From Spirosoma pollinicola (GTDB lineage Bacteria; Bacteroidota; Bacteroidia; Cytophagales; Spirosomataceae), in NCBI RefSeq assembly GCF_002831565.1, contig NZ_CP025096.1:8428468-8492467 (forward strand): DNA of 64,000 bases, given 5' to 3'. The position numbers and the translations under genes were made by a program. The notes below the pieces were generated by a model that was not told where the DNA came from, ran no database searches, and saw only the letters and a program-made list of their open reading frames with translations. Below are positions 36,947 through 45,370 of the stretch, piece by piece. Every line of letters begins with the position of its first letter. Position 1 is the stretch's first letter.

Positions 36947-37071
36947 TGTAAGACAAATTTCTCATATTGTCTTACAAGCTTAAATACGTGTCTTACATTT
37001 TTTGAATTTTGTCTTACATGATTCTGTTTTGTCAAATTTTAGCTAAATATGTGTCTTACACGTGTAAGACA
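36947..37071 (+). promoter_or_regulatory. array of six TGTCTTACA operator/partition-like sites
   Basis: The 9-mer TGTCTTACA or its complement occurs at 36947, 36968, 36989, 37010, 37052 and 37063. The last two form a palindrome only 5 bp before the ATG at 37077. Several are 21 bp apart, that is on the same DNA face. This suggests autoregulation by the RHH-like product and possibly a partition (parS-like) site. All six recur in the copy upstream of 45537. Confidence 0.6.
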
Positions 37072-37076
37072 TTCTA

Positions 37077-37409
37077 ATGGAAGCTGAAAATCCCGTACCT
37101 ACCTCAGACACTAAGATAGATTCACCCTCTAAAACTAATGGGCCTGTAACTTGGTCTATTCGGGGTGTTGAACGCGACACTCGATCTGTAATCGAGAAGG
37201 CTGCTGAACGAGCCGGTAAGACGATGGGTCAGTACGTCAATGAGGATATCCGCAGTTTAGTACAAGGCCAGCTCTCTCAATCTCAATTACCAGCTGCCCC
37301 GGTTGATCTACAAAACCAGATGGACCACCTGACAAAAATGGTCGAAGCTCTTACTAATCGAATGCCTGAACAAGGAAAGAAAAGTTTCTGGCAACGCCTA
37401 TTTAGCTAA
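37077..37409 (+). CDS. RHH-like plasmid DNA-binding protein (partition candidate)
   Basis: The 110-aa protein has a likely ribbon-helix-helix region (WSIRGVERDTRSVIEKAAER, then AGKTMGQYVNEDI) and a coiled-coil C-terminus (LQNQMDHLTKMVEALTN). The repeated TGTCTTACA sites before it fit a DNA-binding autoregulator. Its presence in both plasmid halves suggests a maintenance function such as partition. No ParA-type ATPase is present, so this is inference. Confidence 0.65.
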   Translation: MEAENPVPTSDTKIDSPSKTNGPVTWSIRGVERDTRSVIEKAAERAGKTMGQYVNEDIRSLVQGQLSQSQLPAAPVDLQNQMDHLTKMVEALTNRMPEQGKKSFWQRLFS

Positions 37410-37765
37410 ATACTAATGGTAAAGGTAATTGTCTTAAGACGACCATCTATCGATCGATTTTGAATAATTACACCTGAATCTTCATCGAATAGCCGGTCGC
37501 CAATTTGTGGTGGAATGCCAAAGGTTTCATAGAAGCCATAAATGCTATCATAGCAAATTGTCAGTCTATCTCGCCATATATCGGTTACGAGCGGATCATC
37601 ATACCAGTGACCAACCCGGGCTAGTTTTTTCACTTCATGAAGCATTCTCTCCGAGAGCAAAAATTTAATTTTCCAGTCTTTAAGTACCCAATCTGGATGG
37701 TCAATAGCTTCTATGATGGTTCTCATAAGTGGGCTGGATAAAGGAGTAATAAGTTTGTTAGCCAA
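37406..37765 (-). CDS. plasmid hypothetical protein
   Basis: The 119-aa protein (MANKLITPLSSPLMRTIIEA) is convergent with the RHH gene and overlaps its stop by 4 bp. It has a Trp-rich central part (HPDWVLKDWKIKFLLSE) and no recognised domain. It lies in the 955-bp repeat, so a second copy is split at the contig ends. Confidence 0.6.
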   Translation of the reverse strand: MANKLITPLSSPLMRTIIEAIDHPDWVLKDWKIKFLLSERMLHEVKKLARVGHWYDDPLVTDIWRDRLTICYDSIYGFYETFGIPPQIGDRLFDEDSGVIIQNRSIDGRLKTITFTISI

Positions 37766-37894
37766 TGTAGTTGCTAATTGGGTACTTGGTTAAAAGTTTC
37801 TCTTTTATGGTGTCTTTCTAGTAGCCTAAAATCATTTCATAGATTCCTGTTTGCGAAAAAGCTGGGGTACAAAAACCACGTAATCCAGTGAGCT

Positions 37895-38251
37895 ATGGTC
37901 GAGAATGAACCGGTTAAAAAGAAGGGTGGCCGACCGCCCAGCGTCAAAAAACGCGATAAGAAAATTAACCTCTATGTGACGGGTCTGGAGGAGTTGGCCA
38001 TCAAGAAACGGGCCGAGCGGGCGGGGTTAAACCTGTCGGATTATTGCCGTCAGATCGTGCTGACGGGTCAGGCCCAGGTACGTCTAACACCGGAGGAGAA
38101 CGCGACCTTAAACGAGGTGGCCAAGGTGGGGAATAATCTTAACCAGATCGCCCACAAAGCCAACGCCGACGGTATCCGCTCCATTGCTTTTGAGGCCAGT
38201 CGATTACTTCAGCAGTTAAGCCAGCTCTTAAACAAGCCCTCGGACTTATGA
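37895..38251 (+). CDS. mobC: MobC-like relaxosome protein (module 2)
   Basis: The 118-aa protein is the paralog of 28461-28817, with the same KKKGGRPPS start and GNNLNQIAHKANADG motif. The RHH region reads AERAGLNLSDYCRQIV. Its stop overlaps the relaxase start (ATGA at 38248). The oriT that it would bind is probably the short stretch before it, which shares GGGGTACAAAAACC with module 1. Confidence 0.85.
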   Translation: MVENEPVKKKGGRPPSVKKRDKKINLYVTGLEELAIKKRAERAGLNLSDYCRQIVLTGQAQVRLTPEENATLNEVAKVGNNLNQIAHKANADGIRSIAFEASRLLQQLSQLLNKPSDL

Positions 38252-39141
38252 TCGGCAAAACCAGCATCGGCCGCAGCTTCAAGGGCTGCTGCGGCTACAA
38301 CATGGAAAAGGTGGAAAAGGGGAAAGGGGAAGTGATCCTGTCGCAGGGTGTGCGCGACTACGAACAGAAGGCGATGGTAGCCGACTTTGTGCGGCAAGCC
38401 CGGCTGAACCCCGATCTAAGCCGGAGTGTGTGGCATACGGCCATTAGTTTCGACCCCCAGGACGAGGCCCGCTTACGGGCTAACCCCCAGCTGATGCAGT
38501 CGGTGGCCAGCGACTATCTGAAGGGCATGGGCCTGGATCAAAGTCAGTACGCAGTGATTGAGCACCGGGACACCGGCCACAGCCATTTTCACATCATTGC
38601 CAACCGGGTGGCCAACGATGGGCAGACCGTCAGCGACAGCCACAATTTTAGCCGTTCTGAGACACTTTTACGCCAAATCGAGCAGAAGTATGGTTTAACG
38701 CCGATGAACGAACAGGCGCAACGGAAAAGCCTGGAGAACCTACCTGAGCGCGACCGCAGCCGGATTGAGATCCGCGACCAGGTGCGGGAGAGTCTGAGCC
38801 ATTCAACCAGTGACCAAGAATTGCGCGAGGAATTAGCCCGACACAACATTTCCATGATCGTTAACCGAGATAAAGCAGGCCAGCCGCGCGGCATTAGTTT
38901 CGAGCAGGTCAAAGTCGACCAAAACGGGGAAGAAATCCGGGTTGCTTTCAAAGGCTCCAAGCTCCATCAGAATTTAGGCATGGGCCAAATTCAGGAGCAG
39001 CTTGGGTTAAATGCGCAGCTACGCCAGAAACAGGCCCTAGAGATCGAGCAGGCGAAAGAGCGGGCCAAGGCCCAGGAAGCAGAGAAGTCCCCGCAAATCG
39101 ACGATAAATCACCTAAACGCGGCTATGGCCGCAGTATGTAA
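38248..39141 (+). CDS. relaxase/mobilization nuclease (module 2)
   Basis: The 297-aa protein parallels the module 1 relaxase through its length: MIGKTSIGRSFKGCCGYNME, VWHTAISFDP and the HxH motif GHSHFHIIANRVA. The C-terminal 50 residues are more charged (Lys/Glu-rich) and differ from module 1. It should nick its own oriT and need a helper plasmid for transfer. Confidence 0.9.
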   Translation: MIGKTSIGRSFKGCCGYNMEKVEKGKGEVILSQGVRDYEQKAMVADFVRQARLNPDLSRSVWHTAISFDPQDEARLRANPQLMQSVASDYLKGMGLDQSQYAVIEHRDTGHSHFHIIANRVANDGQTVSDSHNFSRSETLLRQIEQKYGLTPMNEQAQRKSLENLPERDRSRIEIRDQVRESLSHSTSDQELREELARHNISMIVNRDKAGQPRGISFEQVKVDQNGEEIRVAFKGSKLHQNLGMGQIQEQLGLNAQLRQKQALEIEQAKERAKAQEAEKSPQIDDKSPKRGYGRSM

Positions 39142-39142
39142 G

Positions 39143-39766
39143 ATGGACGAAAGTCAATTAATTACTGAACTCTTAAAGGGGTTAACCAAAGACATCGAAG
39201 AGCTTAAAACCCGCGTCGGGAAGTTACCCACCCAAACCTCCGCCGACTACGGAGCCAGCCTGGATGGCTTAACCAAAGCGGTACAGGCTCTGCAACAGCA
39301 GGTTAAACAGGCTCCCGCAGCAGTAGACCTAAGCGCGATCACAAGCCGACTCGACCGGATTGAGCAACTAAGTCGTCAGCACCCTGACCGTAAAGCGAGC
39401 CAGTACGTGCAGGTAGGTGCTTTAGCATCTGGCTTAATGGCGGTATTACTGGGTATTGTAACGTGGTTGGCCCTGAGTTGGCGGAGTGAACGCAGTGCGT
39501 TTGAGGTATCGGACTGGAAGTGGCGTAATCTGCGTCAGGTTGATCCGGTCTATGTGCGCAAGATTGACAGTACGTATGCGGTGGCGAGTCAGGTCAAAGA
39601 CGGGAAAGATCTGGCCGATTTTCACCAATGGATCATCCAGCAGGAACAGGCCGATGCGACGCGGGAAGCCGCTCACCAAGCCGCTGAGCAGGCTAAGGCG
39701 ATGAATACTCAAGCTGATGAGCTAGAACAGAAAGCGTCGACAAAGAGAAGAAAAAAGGCTAACTAG
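39143..39766 (+). CDS. membrane-anchored mobilisation-region protein (module 2)
   Basis: The 207-aa protein begins MDESQLITELLKGLTKDIEE, has one membrane segment (about 102-122, GLMAVLLGIVTWLALSW) and a charged, helical C-terminus. It is the homolog of 29700-30302. It meets the antitoxin gene of the opposite strand at its 3' end (overlap 4 bp). Function is unknown; a mobilisation accessory role is inferred. Confidence 0.7.
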   Translation: MDESQLITELLKGLTKDIEELKTRVGKLPTQTSADYGASLDGLTKAVQALQQQVKQAPAAVDLSAITSRLDRIEQLSRQHPDRKASQYVQVGALASGLMAVLLGIVTWLALSWRSERSAFEVSDWKWRNLRQVDPVYVRKIDSTYAVASQVKDGKDLADFHQWIIQQEQADATREAAHQAAEQAKAMNTQADELEQKASTKRRKKAN

Positions 39767-39939
39767 GCTTGCTTGGCTTTTTCGATAGCTAACACCTGTG
39801 CCAAGGTCAGGTAAGGGCCTTGGTGAGTTGCCCAACGCTCCTCCATTTCGTCCATTTCAGCCTCCGTATGGCCATTTTTAATGACCGCTATCATCTTGGG
39901 AGCCGTCTTCTCAGTCGGTTTTTTCTTGGTCTTGAGCAT
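39763..39939 (-). CDS. BrnA-like antitoxin
   Basis: The 58-aa protein (MLKTKKKPTEKTAPKMIAVI) is basic at the N-terminus and acidic in the middle. It overlaps the toxin gene by 29 bp and follows it, the gene order usual for BrnT-BrnA. The C-terminal fold resembles neither a full RHH nor another antitoxin I can name. A longer frame to 40113 would run fully inside the toxin gene; I prefer the 39939 start. Confidence 0.5.
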   Translation of the reverse strand: MLKTKKKPTEKTAPKMIAVIKNGHTEAEMDEMEERWATHQGPYLTLAQVLAIEKAKQA

Positions 39940-40210
39940 AACTATCTCTTGCTTTACGGCCAGCAGGCCGGCAACTGATGGGCCGAATTTGGCCATTTCT
40001 GACTGAAAAAGCAACGAAGAGTAGCCGATTTTGGTTGCTTCGGCCCACCCCACTGTATTGTTGTTCGCCCCGACTATCCACCCGATCAGGTAGGGGATTG
40101 AATTTAGGGTCATCGAACAAGCTTTCTACTTCCTCAGTGGTGTTTGCTCGTTCTGGATAGTCCTGGATAACGTGTTTAATATTTGCGCTATCCCACTGAA
40201 ATTCAGCCAT
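39911..40210 (-). CDS. BrnT-like ribonuclease toxin
   Basis: The 99-aa protein shows the BrnT pattern: an N-terminal FQWDSANIKHVIQDYPERAN, a middle FDDPKFNPLPD, and RNGQIRPISCRPAGRKARDS near the end, corresponding to the usual R-x-IS-R-A-x-K-E-R. BrnT is a type II RNase toxin. It starts 8 bp inside the end of rep (40203-41159), so the pair is probably co-transcribed with rep and acts as plasmid addiction. Glu of the usual KER is Ala here. Confidence 0.65.
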   Translation of the reverse strand: MAEFQWDSANIKHVIQDYPERANTTEEVESLFDDPKFNPLPDRVDSRGEQQYSGVGRSNQNRLLFVAFSVRNGQIRPISCRPAGRKARDSYAQDQEKTD

Positions 40211-41159
40211 TTTTCACCCCCTTTGGCTGTTTGAGTCCCAACCGGGTAAGTAGGTAACCTGCCACGTTCTTTTCCACTTTAACCTTTCCCGTTTGCAACT
40301 CGTAAGCAAACTTATTGACTTCTTTGATTAATTCGGCTGAGTTCATAATCTGACTGATCACGTCAGCGCGTTTGATGTTCCAATTCTCCAGTAAAAGCCG
40401 CACGTTTTGGTATTGAGCATCAGAAACACCCCCTAGAGTTGTTTGGGTTTTAGCAGCTTCCTCCTTCGTAGGTAGAACGACGGCTAAGGGCTGTGCTTTG
40501 ACATCAAATGTGACGCTATCGAAGCTACGTCCTCGTTTTCCAAGGGTATAACTAATCTCTAAATCAGTACGTTGATTTATCTGTTTGACTGATGCATCTA
40601 ATACATAACGCTTGAAATCTGATAGTCGCTCAAACTGCTCATTACCTTTGTCATCGAGTAAGAATAGCATCTTTTTAAACTCATTCAGACTGAACGTTTG
40701 AGTCTGCCTTTTATCTTTCCATTGGCTACATATAGCGTAAATTCGTTTAGCATATTTGCTGCCTAACCGTAGGGCTGCGTATAGTTCGAAGGAGGTGAAA
40801 TTGTCCTTTAAATCAAACAGGTAAGGTTTTATGTCATCAGAGAACCTCACTTCAATACGTCCCTCGCCAATAACATACTTTACTCGCTGAAACATCCATA
40901 TTTGTTCGTAACTCTTTGATGTTGAGATCTCGAACATTCGGCTCCCCATTTCTTCAGTAGCTTTCCGCAGGTAACCATATTTGTATTCCTTTCCCGTCAT
41001 TGTTGACAGGTCTTTTACAACAATCTCGTAGATCTCATCCTTTTTATCTCTTTTGAGCATTGATAAAAGGTATAGAAAGATGTCTAATTGCAATTCGGAA
41101 TACTCGTAACGAGCTGTAGTGATAGCATTATGTTGACGGATTTCTACTGCCTGATTCAT
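40203..41159 (-). CDS. plasmid replication initiator (RepB/Rep_3 family, module 2)
   Basis: The 318-aa protein (MNQAVEIRQHNAITTARYEY) matches the module 1 Rep throughout, including RLGSKYAKRIYAICSQWKD. A longer frame runs to 41579, but its extension is the translated iterons (repeated RVLIPQK), so I start at 41159. Its iterons (41227-41332) differ from those of module 1. The 3' end overlaps the BrnT-like gene, linking copy control and addiction on one transcript. Confidence 0.9.
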   Translation of the reverse strand: MNQAVEIRQHNAITTARYEYSELQLDIFLYLLSMLKRDKKDEIYEIVVKDLSTMTGKEYKYGYLRKATEEMGSRMFEISTSKSYEQIWMFQRVKYVIGEGRIEVRFSDDIKPYLFDLKDNFTSFELYAALRLGSKYAKRIYAICSQWKDKRQTQTFSLNEFKKMLFLLDDKGNEQFERLSDFKRYVLDASVKQINQRTDLEISYTLGKRGRSFDSVTFDVKAQPLAVVLPTKEEAAKTQTTLGGVSDAQYQNVRLLLENWNIKRADVISQIMNSAELIKEVNKFAYELQTGKVKVEKNVAGYLLTRLGLKQPKGVKNG

Positions 41160-41226
41160 TCTAAATGAAGATTTTGAGGATGATTCTGCTAATAACGATA
41201 AAAAAAATCTATTATCGTTATATAGG

Positions 41227-41332
41227 CTCGTTTTTGGGGGATCAAAACTCGTTTTTCGAGGGATCAAAACTCGTTTTTGGGGGATCAAAACTCGTTTTTG
41301 GGGGATCAAAACTCGTTTTTGGGGGATCAAAA
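41227..41332 (-). repeat. iterons, replication origin of module 2
   Basis: Five direct repeats of 21-22 bp (starts 41227, 41248, 41270, 41291, 41312) have the consensus CTCGTTTTT-GGGGGATCAAAA. They are followed by TCGCCTATATATAGG and about 90 bp nearly the same as 31501-31595. The iteron sequence differs clearly from module 1, while the flanking origin core is conserved. Confidence 0.85.
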
Positions 41333-41436
41333 CTCGTTTTTCGCCTATATATAGGATAACAAATAGAACAAAGATTACAAATAACACAAAGATTGTGTTG
41401 TCGAAAAAAACGGCTTCTAGGGAGCTGACGCGAAAT

Positions 41437-41896
41437 CCAGAAAGGAGCTGACGCCTAAGAAGGTGACAAAGGGGGGAGAAAAAGCAAAAAAAACAAAAAC
41501 ACCAAAACAGGGAAAGGTGCAGAGGGCGGCGAACTATAAATTTAGTTAGTAATTTTTGGGCACCCTGAGAAGTTAGCAAAAGGGGGTCATTTTGCTAAGT
41601 GATAGCCCCCGTTTTTCTCCCCTTTTCCACACTTTTTCTGCTCCTTGGTTAATTGTACTTTTCGTAGGGTTGTTGTATAAGCAACGTTATGTTAAGGGAA
41701 TATTCTAAGATCAACTACCGCATACAAGCCGTGAAAACAGATCCAATTGTCCTTTGGAAAGGGGAGAAGAAGGGCCAACATTATGTTAATAAAATATCTC
41801 TAGATTAACCCTATCAATTGCGAGTAAAGTACCCCCGAGAATGGCTTCTAGGTTATCATATCGTTTAATTATACAATACGACAAAATGTAAATTAG
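41437..41896. other. non-coding region beside the module 2 origin
   Basis: About 460 bp. Purine-rich AAAAACAAAAACACC-type DNA near 41485-41510 resembles that at 31620-31645. No gene seen. Confidence 0.4.
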
Positions 41897-42393
41897 ATGA
41901 CTCTCGTCAGATGGATACCTAGCTTATTTTTGATTTGCATGAGTTGCGCCAAGCCCTATACACTGACCGCTTCCCGAGATAATTCTCCTTGGTTTGGCAC
42001 TGGAGAGATTACTGAAATTCACACACCTGAAAATCAAACCTGCTCCATTGACCGATTTAGTGTAACCATTCGAACGGATCTCCCTTTCGATCAAAAGACC
42101 GCTAACTCCACTCAGAAAGTAACAGGCTGTATTGTCTGCCAACCAAAGTTGCTAAGTCGTCTCAATCGTTCACTGTGGGTAGAGCTTCCTTGCAATTAAT
42201 GGACTCTGGAACAGGGAACCCTCAAATGAGCTATCAGTTCTCCGATAAGGATCAGGGTCAGGTAAGGGTAACCAAATTGAATCGAGCTACTGGCCAAGTA
42301 AAGGGTCGATTCGAGTTAACATTGACTAGTACAAACGGCCAAAGCACTCGTTTTACAAGAGGAAGGTTTAAAGGTAAACTGATGCGCCAATAG
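41897..42393 (+). pseudogene. small lipoprotein gene with likely frameshift
   Basis: A first frame (41897-42199) starts with a lipoprotein signal (LICMSCAKPY). From about 42120 a second frame, open to 42393, continues in the style of the same protein family (TVGRASLQLMDSGTGNPQMS, then GQVKGRFELTLTS), with the later frame lacking its own credible start. Together they resemble a Bacteroidota lipoprotein of DUF6252-like type split by a frameshift around 42110-42140. Confidence 0.5.
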
Positions 42394-42432
42394 TGTTCTA
42401 GCTTTACATAATGCCACTTATACAACAGATTT

Positions 42433-43548
42433 ATGAAGTCTTTCCTGCTTATTTTTTTGCTCCTAATTCCAACGTTGCTTTGGGGTCAAAGCAACGTTTA
42501 CAAGATTGAAGGCAACATAGCAAAGGTTAAACCCGGAACTATAGCCTATGTACGCTATGCCGTGGAAGTGGAAAAAAAAGTTTACTCGGATTCCGCCCAG
42601 ATCCACAATGGAAAATTTTCTATCACTGGGACGGTCGATCAACCCCATTTGGCCCGGCTATTTATTGATCAAAATTCGATCCGCTTCTATCTCGAACCTG
42701 GTGCCATTTCAATAATCAGTCTTGATTCCGTCCAAGACGCAGTTGTGAGTAGGTCACCGATGAATATTGATAATCAGAAGCTCAAAAAAATACTCAAACC
42801 CACGGATGAGCAAATGACTATGCTACAGAGGGAGTACAAAGCAGCTACGCCCGAACAGAAAAAAGAGAAAGGATTCGACGAGCGTTTCGAGAAGCGGAGC
42901 GACGCTATTTCTGCTCAGCAGGGTAAACTAAAAGCGCAGTTTATTCAAGCAAACCCGACGTCTATGCTGAGTCTGTATGTGTTGAAAGACTATACTGATT
43001 GGTTTACCCCAGAATTTTCGGAAGTGGAACTCATGTTCAGCCAATTTTCAGAGGCTATCAAAACTAGCAAACCTGGTAAAGCGTATGCCCAAACACTGGC
43101 TGTTCTTCAAACCACTTCGGTTGGGGCAACGGCTCCTGAGTTTGCTCAACCGGACACCTCGGGCAAAACCATATCCTTGAGCAGCTTCAGGGGGAAATAT
43201 GTTTTAGTTGACTTTTGGGCGAGCTGGTGCGTTCCTTGCCGAGCTGAAAATCCGAATCTAGTCAAGAACTTTCAGCAGTACAAAGACAAAAACTTTACGG
43301 TCTTGGGCGTTTCGCTAGATCGGCCTAATGCGAAAGAGGCTTGGCTGAAAGCAATTCGCAAAGACGGCCTCGACTGGACGCATGTATCGGATCTCAAACA
43401 TTGGGATAGCGAAGTAGTGAAGCAGTATGCTATTCGATTGATTCCGCAAAACTTTTTGATTGGTCCTGATGGAAAAATTCTGGCGAAGAATATTCGAGGT
43501 GAAGCGTTAGGAGTAAAATTAGCCGAACTGTTTAGGAACAAGCCTTAG
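42433..43548 (+). CDS. TlpA-family thiol-disulfide oxidoreductase with DUF4369-like N-terminus
   Basis: The 371-aa protein has a signal peptide and a beta-rich N-terminal domain (about 25-110) of the DUF4369 type, then a helical linker. The thioredoxin-like C-terminus has the redox motif WASWCVPCRAENPNL (CxxC). It should reduce or shuffle disulfides in the periplasm. The cis-Pro region is present (AIRLIPQNFLIGPDG). It is the largest metabolic-type cargo gene of this plasmid half. Confidence 0.85.
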   Translation: MKSFLLIFLLLIPTLLWGQSNVYKIEGNIAKVKPGTIAYVRYAVEVEKKVYSDSAQIHNGKFSITGTVDQPHLARLFIDQNSIRFYLEPGAISIISLDSVQDAVVSRSPMNIDNQKLKKILKPTDEQMTMLQREYKAATPEQKKEKGFDERFEKRSDAISAQQGKLKAQFIQANPTSMLSLYVLKDYTDWFTPEFSEVELMFSQFSEAIKTSKPGKAYAQTLAVLQTTSVGATAPEFAQPDTSGKTISLSSFRGKYVLVDFWASWCVPCRAENPNLVKNFQQYKDKNFTVLGVSLDRPNAKEAWLKAIRKDGLDWTHVSDLKHWDSEVVKQYAIRLIPQNFLIGPDGKILAKNIRGEALGVKLAELFRNKP

Positions 43549-43672
43549 TAATTAAAAAGTTGAGTTTGAATTGTGAAAAGATTGCAACTTTCATTGCCTA
43601 TATAACTTTTCTCACTCGGCCTGATAAAGACAAGTTTAAGTTTTTCTTCTAATATTTTCATAACATAATTCG

Positions 43673-43754
43673 TAGTTATAGAACAAGTCTGGGAAATGTA
43701 CAAATGTCTGACCCTCAGTTAGTTTGTACATTTCCCAGACTCGTTCTATAACTA
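43673..43754. terminator. long inverted repeat (32-nt arms)
   Basis: Arms 43673-43704 and 43723-43754 are complementary with a single mismatch and an 18-nt loop. It lies between a rightward and a leftward gene, so a bidirectional terminator is likely. Confidence 0.7.
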
Positions 43755-43835
43755 ACTTTATGTAAAGAGATTAAAGTAATAAACTACGAATTTGACTTAT
43801 CCTGAATTTATAGAAATAAGTCAAATTTGCATTGA

Positions 43836-44564
43836 TTAATAGTTGGCTAGCTTACGACTGTCATAAGCGGTAATAAGTGCAATTAATTTAGCTTGTGTCA
43901 GGTCTGTCGTTGTTTCAGAAGTGAGTAAGTCAGATGGGGCATCGGGTAACGCTTTTCGAAGTGATTCCTGAGTGAGTTGAATCAGTTTTGGAGAGTTACT
44001 AACTCGCTTTACATAGAACTCTTCCGAGATGATGTACCGTCCATCGAATTTCTCATCACTTGGCATTCGCATCGGATACACGGAACGAGAAATGGGCTGA
44101 AGCCTTTCTTGGTATCGACGTAGAAGTTTAGTTTGCCCATCATACACCACCTGATAATAGGCCATTTGCCATATGCCTAAATCATTGTGAGAAATACCAA
44201 TAAACTTGCGCCCTTCTAAGATGAATTCATCGGGAACTACAGGATAGGTTTCTAATGAATCGCTAGTCTGAAAAAAGATAGTTCCTGTGATGAGATTGTA
44301 GGATAGTTTACCTGCTAGTTGATGCCCATTTCGAAATTGTAGACTGCCTTGGTGCCAAACATTGGTTCCTAAAAAGGGAGAGCCTAAGTATCGGATTGTC
44401 GATATAGCTTTACCTGTATAAGTTGTAGAGACCAAAAAAGTAGTGAATACATTCCCTTTTTGGTCTTGAGACACCACTCCACCCGTGCCTAATTGTCCAT
44501 AACTGGGGCTCAGTAAGGCTATAGCTAGGCTACTCAATACGACTCGACTCAACCATCTTTCCAT
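43836..44564 (-). CDS. secreted protein of unknown function
   Basis: The 242-aa protein has an N-terminal signal peptide (LAIALLSPSYGQ) and a beta-rich body with several Tyr and Gly residues. I recognise no domain. It stands between the long terminator-like repeat and a MITE-like element. Confidence 0.7.
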   Translation of the reverse strand: MERWLSRVVLSSLAIALLSPSYGQLGTGGVVSQDQKGNVFTTFLVSTTYTGKAISTIRYLGSPFLGTNVWHQGSLQFRNGHQLAGKLSYNLITGTIFFQTSDSLETYPVVPDEFILEGRKFIGISHNDLGIWQMAYYQVVYDGQTKLLRRYQERLQPISRSVYPMRMPSDEKFDGRYIISEEFYVKRVSNSPKLIQLTQESLRKALPDAPSDLLTSETTTDLTQAKLIALITAYDSRKLANY

Positions 44565-44589
44565 CTGTTATTAGATTATCTAGATTTAA

Positions 44590-44840
44590 CAACTATGGTC
44601 TTTACTGCAAAACGGGGCCAAAATGAAAATAGCCCCGTAAAGTACTGACTTTGAGGTATGGTAAAGAAAACGGTCCTTTACTTTACTACTGGATTAACAG
44701 GCTATTGCAGCTTATTTTGTCCTGTTTTGAGGCAAATAACTTGGTTAAACAATCAAAGTAAGCTTAGCTATACCGAGTATTGAGTTTTCTGCCACTCTAT
44801 TTTCATTTTGGCCCCGTTTTGCAGTGTAGACCAACTATTG
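44590..44840. repeat. MITE-like element
   Basis: A perfect 29-bp inverted repeat (44604-44632 and 44797-44825) is extended outwards by imperfect pairing to about 44590 and 44840, giving an element of about 250 bp. The 164-bp interior has no coding frame. Terminal repeats with a non-coding core suggest a non-autonomous mobile element. No clear target-site duplication is seen. Confidence 0.6.
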
Positions 44841-44989
44841 CCGTCAAAACTGGCTGCTAACTAGGTAAATAATAGGTAAGCAAGTAAATTCTTTACTAAG
44901 AGCATTTGTTAAAAAATAGTTAAAGATATAGTTGAAAATATTATATTAATTCGGGCTTAAACCTGTTATATAAGTGGCATTATGATAAG

Positions 44990-45304
44990 CTATCTTGATC
45001 GCATAGACGTAACCACTATCAGATTATTCATAATTCGTCCACATTCACTGGTATCGTCTTTATAGCGAATCCAGACCTTTAAGCTGTCGACATCTATGTT
45101 AGCGGGCATATTATCAGCGGCAAAAGGCTCAGGTAGATTTCTTGTCTGATACCTACTTGACCCTATTTGAACTCCTAAATTATCGCAACATACGCACGCT
45201 GGTACGTATCGGTATCTATAAACAGTAGCCGCTGTTTCTTTAGGTTCAATCAATTGACAGCCCCCTATCAGGCAAGAAGTAGCTAATGAAAGCAAGTAGC
45301 GCAT
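44990..45304 (-). CDS. small lipoprotein
   Basis: The 104-aa protein starts MRYLLSLATSCLIGGCQL, with a clear lipobox (LIGGC). It carries several Cys residues (CVCCDN, SECGR) that may form disulfides. No domain is recognised. A longer frame (45346) starts before the signal sequence, so I chose 45304. Confidence 0.6.
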   Translation of the reverse strand: MRYLLSLATSCLIGGCQLIEPKETAATVYRYRYVPACVCCDNLGVQIGSSRYQTRNLPEPFAADNMPANIDVDSLKVWIRYKDDTSECGRIMNNLIVVTSMRSR

Positions 45305-45370
45305 AACTATTCTGGTTATGCAAAAAGGACTCTGATCTATATCCAAGGGTTGGAAATGAAAAGACTCTGT

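Larger units (their letters stand above)
36911..37865. repeat. 955-bp plasmid repeat, complete copy
   Basis: The left part (36911-37394) recurs at 45371-45854 with three base differences (36931/45391, 36963/45423, 37096/45556). The right part (37567-37865) recurs without difference at 28020-28318. The block encodes an RHH-like protein and the leftward 119-aa protein. It lies between the two replication/mobilisation modules and probably marks a plasmid fusion point. Confidence 0.85.

Noticed and set aside
41160..41579. N-terminal extension of the module 2 Rep with RVLIPQK repeats
   Set aside because: The repeated residues are simply the translated iterons; the module 1 Rep starts at the homologous Met without such an extension.
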